From assembly GCF_000725805.1 (NCBI RefSeq), contig NZ_JOFT01000014.1:1-64000 (forward strand): DNA of 64,000 nucleotides, in the 5' to 3' direction. Source of the DNA: Streptomyces xanthophaeus. Its GTDB lineage: Bacteria > Actinomycetota > Actinomycetes > Streptomycetales > Streptomycetaceae. The stretch's first letter is position 1, and each line of letters opens with the position of its first letter. Below, in pieces: positions 24,239 to 31,994 of the stretch. The notes below the pieces were generated by a model. The model was not told where the DNA came from, did not search any database, and worked only from the letters and a program-made list of their open reading frames with translations. The translations under genes were made by a program, and so were the position numbers.

Positions 24239-24360
24239 GGTGGCGCCTTCGTCGCTGGTACACCCGCACCGGGCGGTGCGGGGACGGGCGGCGAACAGCG
24301 TCACGCGTGACACCGGGCAGGATGCACCCCCACGCTCGATAGATTATGTGCAATACGGAC

Positions 24361-24753
24361 CTAATGACCAAAACGGCAGCGCGTGGACAGCACCCGGCCC
24401 AGCGCCAGCACGCTCAGGCCGAACATCAGGACCCCCAGGGGGACATGGAGCGACGGCACGTGCGCGATGCCCAGCACCACCTGCACCGAGGCGAGTACGA
24501 GGAATCCGGACGCGTACAGCATCGGGCGGGGTGATCCGCCGCCCGGCCGCCACGCCAGGACCGCGGCGAGCACGTACAGCATCGAAGCGCCGTACATCAC
24601 GCGCGATCCGACCTCGTGCAGGGTCATGCCGTACGACGAGGACAGCAGGAGTCCGGCGGTGACCGCCTGGAAGAAGAGGGCCAAGGTCTGCAGGACTATC
24701 GAGACCTGCAGGAACGTGAACCTGCCCGGCACTGCCGTCGTCTGCGTGGCCAT
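24361..24753 (-). CDS. Four-helix membrane protein next to ECF41 sigma factor
   Basis: 130 aa from ATG 24753 (MATQTTAVPGRFTF). Four hydrophobic helices separated by short loops, including TLHEVGSRVMYGASMLYV, suggest a DoxX-sized membrane protein, though I cannot confirm that family. Divergent from the sigma gene at 24886; ECF41 sigma factors usually control one neighbouring gene, so this is a candidate target. Confidence 0.72.
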   Translation of the reverse strand: MATQTTAVPGRFTFLQVSIVLQTLALFFQAVTAGLLLSSSYGMTLHEVGSRVMYGASMLYVLAAVLAWRPGGGSPRPMLYASGFLVLASVQVVLGIAHVPSLHVPLGVLMFGLSVLALGRVLSTRCRFGH

Positions 24754-24885
24754 GACGCGGCCCCCTCTTCTGCCTTGCGGCGGTGGATCGTTACTGTCTC
24801 GACTGCCCGACGAAGTGGGCCCTCGGAATGTGAGGCGGAGCCGAGTGCCGGCACGGACGAGAAGAACCAGGGAGCGGTCACGGCC

Positions 24886-25863
24886 ATGAGCACCCCGTCC
24901 GAGCCGGTGCACGACCGGGCCGAGCCCAGCCTGAGCGCAGTCGTCAGCGAGCGGCGGCAGTTGACGAACCTCGCCTACCGGCTGCTCGGTTCGCTGGCCG
25001 AGGCCGAGGACGCCGTGCAGGAGACGTACACCCGCTGGTACGCGATGTCGCGGGAGCAGCGGGAGGTCATCGAGTCACCCGGCGCCTGGCTGACGACGGT
25101 GGCCGGCCGCATCTGCCTGGACGTGCTCGGCTCGGCGCGGGTCCGGCGCGAGCGCTACGTCGGCGCCTGGATACCCGAGCCGCTGCCCGACCGTACGGAG
25201 TGGGCCGGCGGCGAGGCGGAGCCGGGCGACCCCGCCGACCGGATCACCCTGGACGAGTCGGTGAACATGGCCTTCCTCGTCGTACTGGAGTCGATGACGC
25301 CCGCCGAACGCGTGGCGTTCATCCTGCACGACGTCTTCCGCTACCCCTTCGCCGAGATCGCCCGGATCGTCGGCCGCACTCCCGCGGCCTGCCGGCAGCT
25401 GGCGACCTCCGCCCGTCGACGTGTCCACGCCACGCAGGGCCCGGAGGCCCGGGCAGCGTCCGGGCAGAGCGGGCAGGCCGCGCGCGCCGGCCAGGCCGGG
25501 CAGGCCGACGTGGTGCGGCATTTCAAGGAGGCGTGGGAGGCCAAGGACATCAAGGCGCTCGTCGGCCTGCTCGACCCCGACGCCACCATGACCGCCGACG
25601 GCGGCGGCCTGGTAGGCACCGTCCTGCGGCCGGTCGAGGGCGGAGAGCCCATCGCCCAGTACCTGATCCACATCTCCGACAAGGCCCCTGGGCTGAAGCT
25701 CCTGGAGCGGACGGTCAACGGCCGGCCCGGCCTGGTCGCCCAGCTCGCCGACGTCACCGTGACCGTGGCGGCGTTCGGCGTCACCGGCGGCCGCATCACC
25801 CGCATCTGGGCGGTCCGCAACCCCGAAAAACTCCGCGCGTGGACCGGGAACGGACCGGGCTGA
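24886..25863 (+). CDS. ECF41-type RNA polymerase sigma factor with SnoaL-like C-terminus
   Basis: 325 aa. Sigma region 2 is LAYRLLGSLAEAEDAVQETYTR (seen as LAYRLLGSLAEAEDAVQET) and region 4 is FRYPFAEIARIVGRTPAACRQ (FAEIARIVGRTPAACRQ). A linker of GQ/AGQ repeats precedes a SnoaL-like NTF2 domain with the ECF41 signatures DGGGLVG and NPEKLRAW. In this group the fused domain replaces a separate anti-sigma factor and tunes activity. No classic ECF41 -35/-10 pair was obvious by eye in the divergent gap. Confidence 0.92.
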   Translation: MSTPSEPVHDRAEPSLSAVVSERRQLTNLAYRLLGSLAEAEDAVQETYTRWYAMSREQREVIESPGAWLTTVAGRICLDVLGSARVRRERYVGAWIPEPLPDRTEWAGGEAEPGDPADRITLDESVNMAFLVVLESMTPAERVAFILHDVFRYPFAEIARIVGRTPAACRQLATSARRRVHATQGPEARAASGQSGQAARAGQAGQADVVRHFKEAWEAKDIKALVGLLDPDATMTADGGGLVGTVLRPVEGGEPIAQYLIHISDKAPGLKLLERTVNGRPGLVAQLADVTVTVAAFGVTGGRITRIWAVRNPEKLRAWTGNGPG

Positions 25864-25985
25864 GTCACCCGAGTGCCGCGCTTCGCAGTCGACGCGGTGC
25901 AGAGCGTGACGGTGCGTGTCAGCGTGGTGCGGGAGGAATCCGTTTCCGGAATCCGAACCCCCACGCACCCGAAGGAGTCGCCGTC

Positions 25986-26222
25986 ATGGACGGTACGCAG
26001 GACAAGCACCAGGAGCCGGGCAAGAGCCGTGAGGCGCAGGCGCACCGTCGCCCCGGGGACCCCGCGCACCCGCAGCCGGGCAAGCCGTCCCGCGAGCAGG
26101 AAGAGAAGCAGGGACACAAGCAGGGTCAGAAGCAGGCGCAGAAGCAGGGGCAGAAGGAGAGCTCGCGCCGTCGCGAGGACGACCTGCTGCGCGTGGAGGA
26201 CCTGCACGACGAGAACCTCTGA
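25986..26222 (+). CDS. Small hydrophilic Lys/Gln/Glu-rich protein (78 aa)
   Basis: ATG at 25986 with GAAGGAG nine bases upstream. The product (MDGTQDKHQEPGKSREAQ...) has no hydrophobic core, contains KQGQKQAQKQGQK repeats and ends DDLLRVEDLHDENL. It is predicted to be disordered, perhaps a stress or hydration-type protein. The antisense frame is also open but has no good start. Function unknown. Confidence 0.7.
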   Translation: MDGTQDKHQEPGKSREAQAHRRPGDPAHPQPGKPSREQEEKQGHKQGQKQAQKQGQKESSRRREDDLLRVEDLHDENL

Positions 26223-26253
26223 CCGCGGGCCCATCCGCCCGCACCTGCGAGAA

Positions 26254-26285
26254 GCCCGGCCGGTCCGTCGACGTACCGGCCGGGT
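26254..26285. terminator. Bidirectional hairpin terminator
   Basis: CCCGGCCGGT (26255-26264) pairs with ACCGGCCGGG (26275-26284) between converging genes that end at 26222 and 26320. Confidence 0.75.
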
Positions 26286-26319
26286 TCCCGCCTGCCCGGG
26301 GCGGGCGGAGCCTCTCGGC

Positions 26320-26835
26320 TCAGGCCGCCGGCCCGGCGGCGGATCCGTCCCCGGCTTCGGGCGTGGTGGCGACGAGGAGCTGTGCGGCCTCGGTGATGTT
26401 GTCGGCGCGGACGGCGCGGGCCATCGCCTCGCGGGCGGCGTCGGCGGTGGTGTCCGGGGGGACCACCAGGAGGGCGAAATGGTCGTTGTGGCCGCGGGTG
26501 ATCAGGACGGTGTCGTCGCCGACCGGGTCGGAGTCCAGGTGCACGACCCGGTCGTCGATGACCAGCCGGACCGGGAGCCCGTTCCAGGCGGACGCGTCCA
26601 CGCCCACCCGGGTGATCGGCCCGAGGTACTCCGTCAACACGCTGATCAGTGCGGGCAGTTCGGTCTCGATATTGCGCGAGCGCGGCCACCACGCGCCGTC
26701 CAGGAGCCCCTCCCGGGACCGCGTGGTCTCCAGCCGCAGCAGCGCCGTGCCGGGCTTGATCGCCTCGTGGACGGCATCCGGCAGGACCAGTGGGGGCGTG
26801 CGGGGGGTGCCGGCGTCGGTGTCGGAGTCAGCCAT
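26320..26835 (-). CDS. DUF5994-family protein (copy 1)
   Basis: 171 aa, MADSDTDAGTPRTPPL start. The family hallmark is GLLDGAWWPRSRNIETELP, followed by VGVDASAWNG and a C-terminal NITEAAQLLVAT segment. DUF5994 proteins are actinobacterial, soluble and uncharacterised; the WW-PRSR motif suggests a conserved surface. It is divergent from a second DUF5994 gene, and both upstream regions carry the 9-mer CGGGAGTAT in the reading direction of each gene. Confidence 0.85.
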   Translation of the reverse strand: MADSDTDAGTPRTPPLVLPDAVHEAIKPGTALLRLETTRSREGLLDGAWWPRSRNIETELPALISVLTEYLGPITRVGVDASAWNGLPVRLVIDDRVVHLDSDPVGDDTVLITRGHNDHFALLVVPPDTTADAAREAMARAVRADNITEAAQLLVATTPEAGDGSAAGPAA

Positions 26836-27128
26836 GGGGGTCCACCCGTCTGTGGGGTGCGGCCGTACGTCGTCGCAGGTCGGGCACCGATGCCGGCACC
26901 CGTACCCGGTCGAAGACGCGCGCGAGCCCGCCGTGATTTCACGATACTCCCGCCGCCCGCTCCGCTGCCCGCCGGAAAATGCCTGGTCACGCCGGTCACA
27001 GTCGGCCGAACAGGCGTACAGTGAAAGCACCGGGAGTATTTCGCACACCGGCTTTCACGCGGGTGTCATTTCCGGCGATCGCCTAAAAACCGGGCTGCCG
27101 ACGGGCAGTCCGGGGGCAGGTCCGCACC

Positions 27129-27704
27129 ATGACCACCTTCCTCGAACGGACCGCGCCCCGCGATCTCGCCGCAGAGCTCCCGACGCGCTTGTCCCTCACC
27201 CCGAAGACCACGCTCGCAGGCCAGCTCGACGGTGCCTGGTGGCCCCGCTCCCGCGACCTCGAAGCCGAACTCCCACCGCTCGCCGCCGCGCTGGAGGAGC
27301 CCTGGGGACGCGTCACCCGCGTCACCGTGAACCCCGCCCGCTGGCCCGTCGTCCCGCACACGGTGACCGTGGACGGGCGCACGCTGCACGTCGGCTGGTT
27401 CATCGAACAGGACCCCGACAAGCTGATCCTGCTCTCCTACACCGTCGGCCGCTGGGACCTCCTCGTCATACCGCCCGAGACCGCACCCGCGGCTGCGGCC
27501 CGTCTGATGGCCGCCGCGGCGGTACCGGGCAGCGCCCTGACCGCGGGCGTGCTCATGGCGAACGAGACCGTCATCGGGCGCGGCATCCGCGACCGCATGC
27601 GCCGGGAAGCCACCTGGGAGAGCGAGGGCGGGGCCTGCATGTCCCCCTTCGGGAACCCGCTGGGACGCAGCGCCCTCCCGGTGCCCGCCGACGGCTGGAG
27701 ATGA
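27129..27704 (+). CDS. DUF5994-family protein (copy 2)
   Basis: 191 aa. Shares the LDGAWWPRSRDLEAELP hallmark with the divergent copy and has VNPARWPV at the equivalent of VDASAWNG. A C-terminal extension (~150-191) is unlike copy 1. First gene of a small operon; its stop overlaps the start of the next gene (ATGA at 27701). Function unknown. Confidence 0.85.
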   Translation: MTTFLERTAPRDLAAELPTRLSLTPKTTLAGQLDGAWWPRSRDLEAELPPLAAALEEPWGRVTRVTVNPARWPVVPHTVTVDGRTLHVGWFIEQDPDKLILLSYTVGRWDLLVIPPETAPAAAARLMAAAAVPGSALTAGVLMANETVIGRGIRDRMRREATWESEGGACMSPFGNPLGRSALPVPADGWR

Positions 27705-27898
27705 GCTCCGTGGAGACCCTCGTCCTCATCGTCGTGATCGCCCTCGCGATCGCCGTCGGAATGCTCTGGATCCACCGGCTGAACGCCGAGCACGACGCGC
27801 GGATCGCGGCCTATCACTTCACCGACCCCCTGCCGAGACCTCCCGGCCTGCCGGACGACACCAGTCGTCGAGCCCACCACACGGATGCCGACCGGTGA
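27701..27898 (+). CDS. Single-pass membrane protein (65 aa)
   Basis: Starts at ATG 27701 overlapping the DUF5994 stop. One N-terminal membrane helix (TLVLIVVIALAIAVGMLWI) and a short polar, His/Arg-rich cytoplasmic tail. Coupled translation implies it is made with the DUF5994 protein, perhaps as its membrane partner. Confidence 0.75.
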   Translation: MSSVETLVLIVVIALAIAVGMLWIHRLNAEHDARIAAYHFTDPLPRPPGLPDDTSRRAHHTDADR

Positions 27899-27925
27899 GG
27901 AGAAGACCTTCCTCCGGCCGGGGGC

Positions 27926-27958
27926 GGTGGGTGGGGGCGCACGGCGCCCCCACCCACC
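27926..27958. terminator. Very strong intra-operon hairpin
   Basis: GGTGGGTGGGGGCGC (27926-27940) and GCGCCCCCACCCACC (27944-27958) form a perfect 15-bp stem with a 3-nt loop. It follows the 65-aa membrane protein gene by 27 bases and precedes the next ribosome-binding site, so it likely terminates or strongly attenuates transcription inside the gene series. Confidence 0.8.
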
Positions 27959-27993
27959 GGCACCTCGCCCACTACGAAAGGGAACACGCCCAC

Positions 27994-28260
27994 GTGAAGT
28001 ACATCGAGACCCAGACACTGCCGTCGCTCGGGCACGCCGAGGTACGGATCATCGCGCACACGCCCGAAGCCGCCCGAGCGGTCGCGGAGGCACTGCGCAA
28101 CTGCTTCGCGGGAGCGGAACAGCGCAGCTACCCCGGTCTCGACGGCGACACCCGCCTCCACCTCACCGTGGACACCGCCACACCCGCCGGCCCCACCCGC
28201 TCCTGGCTGGCCGCGAGCCTGGCCCCCGCCGGCGCCGGCGCCCACTCCGACGAGACCTGA
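27994..28260 (+). CDS. Conserved-looking small soluble protein (88 aa)
   Basis: GTG at 27994 (VKYIETQTLPSLGHAEV) follows GAAAGGG. It has an alternating beta/alpha pattern (EVRIIAHTPEAARAVAEALR, RLHLTVDTATP). An alternative GTG at 27895 overlaps the upstream stop but would translate the strong hairpin into Arg/His-rich sequence, so I rejected it. Not recognised. Confidence 0.68.
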   Translation: MKYIETQTLPSLGHAEVRIIAHTPEAARAVAEALRNCFAGAEQRSYPGLDGDTRLHLTVDTATPAGPTRSWLAASLAPAGAGAHSDET

Positions 28261-28310
28261 GGCCCCGCCCGCGGCCCCGGAGCCCACCCCTCACACGAAA
28301 GGACGCGGTC

Positions 28311-28583
28311 ATGGCCACACTGCGCGAACGCAAGACCTACCGCGGCCAGGTGCTCCGGATCCTGTACGAGGCCGTTGAGGGCAACCGCCTCCTCGGCATC
28401 ACCGGAGCACAGCTGCGGCACGACCTCCACGTGCCGGAACAGGACCTGGCCGCCGCCTGCACCTACCTGGCGGGCGAGGGCCTGATCACCGTCGACTGGG
28501 AGCCGGGCAACACCCCGGCGATGGTCACCCTGACCCACGAGGGGATCCGGCGGATGGAGGCCGAGGAAGAAGAGACGGACTAG
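28311..28583 (+). CDS. Small winged-helix protein (90 aa)
   Basis: ATG 28311 with GAAAGGA upstream. The sequence RGQVLRILYEAVEGN, GITGAQLRHDLHVPEQDLAAA and YLAGEGLITVDWE, then a VTLTHEGIRRME end, reads as one winged-helix domain of the small regulator type. May bind DNA and regulate this DUF5994 locus; the target is unknown. Confidence 0.75.
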   Translation: MATLRERKTYRGQVLRILYEAVEGNRLLGITGAQLRHDLHVPEQDLAAACTYLAGEGLITVDWEPGNTPAMVTLTHEGIRRMEAEEEETD

Positions 28584-28712
28584 CTGCGGCATCTCACTCC
28601 GGGCGCGGGTAAATATCTGTCCCGGCGGGATGAGAATTTGACCGGCCACGCGCTGAGGGTTTTTGTGACGCCGAAGAGATTGGAAATATTTAACGCACCA
28701 GCACCACCAAGG

Positions 28713-28890
28713 CGTGCTACTGTCGATCTCAGTTGCAGTTGTGGTTCCCAATACTTCAAGCATCCGGCCGGTCCTCGGACCTGTGGAAGCTTGCGCATTT
28801 CCGGTTGTTTCTTCCGGTGGGGTAATCATCGCGGCGACACGTGGTCCGCACGGTGCGGATCGCGTCGTACTGCCCCAAAGGAGATATGAC
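28713..28890 (+). promoter_or_regulatory. Cold-shock gene leader 1 (conserved promoter/5' UTR element)
   Basis: This 307-bp gap before csp has no gene. A 39-nt block (28713-28751: CGTGCTACTGT...GATCTCAGTTGCAGTTGTGGTTCCCAA, given here only in part) matches the second csp leader at 38426-38463 with one indel. TACTGT resembles a -10 box, so the shared part would span the transcription start. Further shared pieces are GCATTTCCGG, a CGCAC-N-GTGCG dyad and TGCCCCAAAGGAG at the ribosome-binding site. Confidence 0.75.
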
Positions 28891-29094
28891 ATGGCTGCTG
28901 GTACCGTGAAGTGGTTCAACGCTGAAAAGGGCTTCGGCTTCATCGAGCAGGACGGTGGCGGCCCGGACGTGTTCGCCCACTACTCGAACATCGCCGCCCA
29001 GGGCTTCCGCGAGCTGCAGGAAGGCCAGAAGGTCAACTTCGACATCGCGCAGGGCCAGAAGGGCCCGACGGCCGAGAACATCGTTCCCGCCTGA
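28891..29094 (+). CDS. Cold-shock protein (CspA family), copy 1
   Basis: 67 aa, a single OB-fold cold-shock domain. RNP1 is KGFGFIEQ and RNP2 is [26 protein letters not shown] is typical of actinobacterial Csp. Binds single-stranded RNA/DNA as an RNA chaperone. AAAGGAG ribosome-binding site. It is followed by a hairpin and the DEAD-box helicase, a functionally related RNA-remodelling enzyme. It is 85% or more identical by eye to copy 2 at 38603. Confidence 0.97.
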   Translation: MAAGTVKWFNAEKGFGFIEQDGGGPDVFAHYSNIAAQGFRELQEGQKVNFDIAQGQKGPTAENIVPA

Positions 29095-29111
29095 CGTTGA
29101 CGCGTAATTCG

Positions 29112-29151
29112 TAGCTGGGGCCCGCATCCCTCGGGGTGCGGGCCTCAGCTG
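29112..29151 (+). terminator. Hairpin terminator after csp copy 1
   Basis: AGCTGGGGCCCGCATCC pairs with GGTGCGGGCCTCAGCT (one or two mismatches), 18 bases after the csp stop. Confidence 0.8.
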
Positions 29152-29398
29152 CACGCATTTCCCCGCAGTGGGTCCACCTGCGGGACGACCCGAGGATCCT
29201 GCCGCCCCCGCACGGAGATCCTCGCACGACGCCCCGGATCATATCCGCGCCGTTCAATTCACCCGAGCAGCTGCGCCCGCAATCATTTCCGTCGGCGCGG
29301 ATTCGCTTTCGCGTTCCATTCGGCCCATTCTCGCAATTCCCCGTGCGGCTCATTGCTGCGGGAATTCCTTGACTGCGCCGCATCGAGGAAGGTTCCGC

Positions 29399-30919
29399 AT
29401 GAACCGCACACGTACGAACACCCGCTCCACCACCCGTACGGGTGGCAGCGGAAGCCGTTTCGGCTCGTCGGCCCCCAGCCGCTCCGGCGGACAGCCCCGC
29501 TCCGGCGGACAGAGCCGTTCCGGCGGCGGCCAGGGCCGCTCCGGCGGTTACGGCGGCCGCCGCCCCGCAGCGGTCCAGGGCGAGTTCGCCCTGCCGAAGA
29601 CGATCACCCCCGCGCTGCCGGCCGTCGAGTCGTTCGCCGATCTCGACATGCCCCGCGAGCTCCTCGCCGCGCTCGCGGCGGAAGGCGTGAGCACGCCGTT
29701 CCCGATCCAGGCCGCGACCCTGCCGAACACCCTCGCGGGCCGTGACGCACTCGGCCGCGGACGCACCGGATCCGGCAAGACCCTCGCCTTCGGCCTCGCC
29801 CTGCTGGCCCGTACCGCGGGCAAGCGCGCCGAGCCCAGGCAGCCGCTGGCGCTGGTGCTCGTCCCCACCCGCGAGCTCGCCCAGCAGGTCACCGACGCCC
29901 TCACCCCGTACGCCCGCTCCCTGAAGCTGCGGCTGACCACGGTCGTGGGCGGCATGTCGATCGGCAAGCAGGCCGGTGCGCTCCGCGGTGGCGCCGAGGT
30001 GGTCGTCGCGACCCCCGGGCGTCTCGCCGACCTGATCGAGCGCCGCGAATGCCGCCTCGACCAGGTGGAGATCACCGTCCTCGACGAGGCCGACCAGATG
30101 GCCGACATGGGCTTCATGCCGCAGGTCACGGCCCTGCTCGACCAGGTGCGCCCGGAGGGCCAGCGGATGCTGTTCTCCGCGACCCTCGACCGCAACGTCG
30201 ACCTGCTCGTGCGCCGCTACCTCAGCGACCCCGTCGTGCACTCCGTCGACCCCTCGGCCGGCGCGGTGACCACGATGGAGCACCACGTGCTGCACGTCCA
30301 CGGCGCCGACAAGCAGGCCACGACCACGGAGATCGCCGCCCGCGACGGCCGCGTGATCATGTTCCTGGACACCAAGCACGCCGTCGACCGGCTGACCCAG
30401 GACCTCCTCAACAGCGGAGTACGGGCGGCCGCCCTGCACGGAGGCAAGTCCCAGCCCCAGCGCACCCGCACCCTCGCCCAGTTCAAGACGGGGCACGTGA
30501 CGGTGCTGGTGGCCACCAACGTCGCCGCACGCGGCATCCACGTCGACAACCTGGACCTCGTGGTCAACGTGGACCCGCCCACCGACCACAAGGACTACCT
30601 CCACCGCGGCGGACGCACCGCCCGCGCCGGGGAGTCCGGGAGCGTCGTCACCCTCGTCACACCGCAGCAGCGCCGTGACATGTCCCGCCTGATGGCCACC
30701 GCCGGGATCGTCCCGCAGACCACCCAGGTCCGCTCCGGGGAGGCCGAGCTCCAGCGCATCACCGGCGCCCGCACCCCCTCCGGCATCCCCGTCGTCATCA
30801 CCGCACCGGTGAGCGAGCGCCCCAAGCGCAGCTCCTCCTCCCGCGGCCGGCGCAGCCGCTCCTCGCAGGCACCGCGCCACACCTCCCAGCGACGGCCGGC
30901 GGTCGGCTCCGCCGCCTAG
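29399..30919 (+). CDS. DEAD-box ATP-dependent RNA helicase
   Basis: 506 aa. Residues 1-60 are a disordered Arg/Gly/Ser region with SRSGG repeats, an RNA-binding type. Core motifs: Q motif region FPIQAATL, motif I GRTGSGKT (121-128), Ia PTRELAQQ, Ib TPGR, II DEAD (229-232), III SAT (260-262), V ARGIHVDNLD and VI HRGGRTAR (402-409). A basic SR-rich tail follows. GAGGAAGG precedes the ATG. The adjacency to csp suggests a cold-adaptation unit. The 304-bp gap before it holds the csp terminator and an AT-richer leader with no clear element. Confidence 0.95.
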   Translation: MNRTRTNTRSTTRTGGSGSRFGSSAPSRSGGQPRSGGQSRSGGGQGRSGGYGGRRPAAVQGEFALPKTITPALPAVESFADLDMPRELLAALAAEGVSTPFPIQAATLPNTLAGRDALGRGRTGSGKTLAFGLALLARTAGKRAEPRQPLALVLVPTRELAQQVTDALTPYARSLKLRLTTVVGGMSIGKQAGALRGGAEVVVATPGRLADLIERRECRLDQVEITVLDEADQMADMGFMPQVTALLDQVRPEGQRMLFSATLDRNVDLLVRRYLSDPVVHSVDPSAGAVTTMEHHVLHVHGADKQATTTEIAARDGRVIMFLDTKHAVDRLTQDLLNSGVRAAALHGGKSQPQRTRTLAQFKTGHVTVLVATNVAARGIHVDNLDLVVNVDPPTDHKDYLHRGGRTARAGESGSVVTLVTPQQRRDMSRLMATAGIVPQTTQVRSGEAELQRITGARTPSGIPVVITAPVSERPKRSSSSRGRRSRSSQAPRHTSQRRPAVGSAA

Positions 30920-31004
30920 TCCGCCGGTCAGCGGGTCCCGCAGGTCCGCAGGTCTGCAGGTCCGCGCCCCAGTCGTGCCCCTCCTCCTCCCCCTGTGAGG
31001 CATC

Positions 31005-31316
31005 ATGCGCTGTGTCATCGCCCGATTCCCGTTCGACCTCACCAAGAGCGGCGTCCTGGAATCGATGAAGGGCATCAAGCCCGAACCCGTCGTCGGCGAG
31101 TCGGTGATCATCGGCCGCCGCGTCTACCCGGTCAAGCAGGTCGGCCAGGTCGTCACCCGGCAGGACCGCCGCGACTTCAGCGCCGGCGAGGTCGTCCGGG
31201 CCATGACCGCGCTCGGCTTCACCTGCCGCGGCCTGCCCGAGGCGCCCGTACCGACGCGCGGCCTCGACCCGATCCAGCGGGCGTCCGCACTGCTCGGGAG
31301 CCCCGTGTCCGTCTGA
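31005..31316 (+). CDS. SCO5918-like family protein
   Basis: 103 aa, MRCVIARFPFDLTKSGV start with GAGG upstream. It has repeated basic/hydrophobic pattern (GESVIIGRRVYPVKQVG) and GLDPIQRASALLG near the end. I recognise it as the small conserved neighbour of the csp-DEAD-box locus in Streptomyces; its function is not known. Perhaps co-regulated with the helicase, 85 bp upstream. Confidence 0.75.
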   Translation: MRCVIARFPFDLTKSGVLESMKGIKPEPVVGESVIIGRRVYPVKQVGQVVTRQDRRDFSAGEVVRAMTALGFTCRGLPEAPVPTRGLDPIQRASALLGSPVSV

Positions 31317-31353
31317 TCCACGGGCCCGGTCGCGCACCGGATCCGCAGCACCC

Positions 31354-31391
31354 AGGAGGGCCCCGACCGGCATGCCGGTCGGGGCCCTCCT
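31354..31391 (+). terminator. Strong palindromic terminator
   Basis: 38-nt near-continuous palindrome AGGAGGGCCCCGACCGG / CCGGTCGGGGCCCTCCT centred on CATG, 38 bases after the SCO5918-like stop. Confidence 0.85.
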
Positions 31392-31530
31392 CGCGTCCGC
31401 TCCGGGTCCCGGACGCGGCCCGGGGCAGGTCGGCGCACCACCAGGGCGGACCGATGGTGTTGAATTTCCCCCGGGGCCCAGGGGCCGTACGGCGCCGGGC
31501 CCCCGACGCGTTCCCAAGGATGAGGTGCAG

Positions 31531-31884
31531 ATGACAGCGGATGACTCGCTCGGCGGCCGACTGGACGACGACGACTACCCCGCCTACACGATGGGCAGGG
31601 CCGCCGAGCTCCTGGGCACCACGCCCGGCTTCCTCCGCGCCATCGGGGAGGCCCGCCTCATCACACCGCTGCGCTCCGAGGGGGGCCACCGCCGCTACTC
31701 CCGCTACCAGCTACGGATCGCGGCCCGGGCCCGGGAGCTCGTCGACCAGGGCATGCAGGTCGAGGCCGCCTGCCGCATCGTCATCCTGGAGGACCAGCTC
31801 GAAGAGGCCCAGCGCCTCAACGCCGAGTTCCGCCGCGCCGCGGGCACCACGCCCCCCGAGACACCCGGCCCCGCCTCCCCCTGA
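31531..31884 (+). CDS. MerR-family transcriptional regulator
   Basis: 117 aa. The MerR DNA-binding domain is YTMGRAAELLGTTPGFLRAI, then GLITPLRSEGGHRRYS in the form ARLITPLRSEGGHRRYS. A short coiled-coil helix (CRIVILEDQLEEAQRLNAEF) follows and there is no effector domain. No Cys pair, so metal sensing is unlikely. It sits downstream of the cold-shock module; in related loci a MerR gene is found in the same place. Confidence 0.9.
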   Translation: MTADDSLGGRLDDDDYPAYTMGRAAELLGTTPGFLRAIGEARLITPLRSEGGHRRYSRYQLRIAARARELVDQGMQVEAACRIVILEDQLEEAQRLNAEFRRAAGTTPPETPGPASP

Positions 31885-31994
31885 CGCCCCTGTCGCCCCT
31901 GACGCCCCGCGCAGGGAACGGCCGCGCCCGCACCGTCACGCCCAGTAGTCTCGGGCGCGTCATGCAGCAGGAGCCGTGCCCCGAAGGAGCCGAT

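Noticed and set aside
27895..27993. Upstream GTG start (GTGA overlap) for the 88-aa gene
   Set aside because: It would translate through a perfect 15-bp hairpin into low-quality Arg/His sequence, while GTG 27994 has its own GAAAGGG site.
30940..30970. GCAGGTCC/GCAGGTCT repeats after the helicase gene
   Set aside because: Only three short imperfect units in a GC-rich gap; no support for a function.
29033..31111. A 692-codon minus-strand open frame
   Set aside because: Antisense to csp and the DEAD-box helicase, which have full motif sets.
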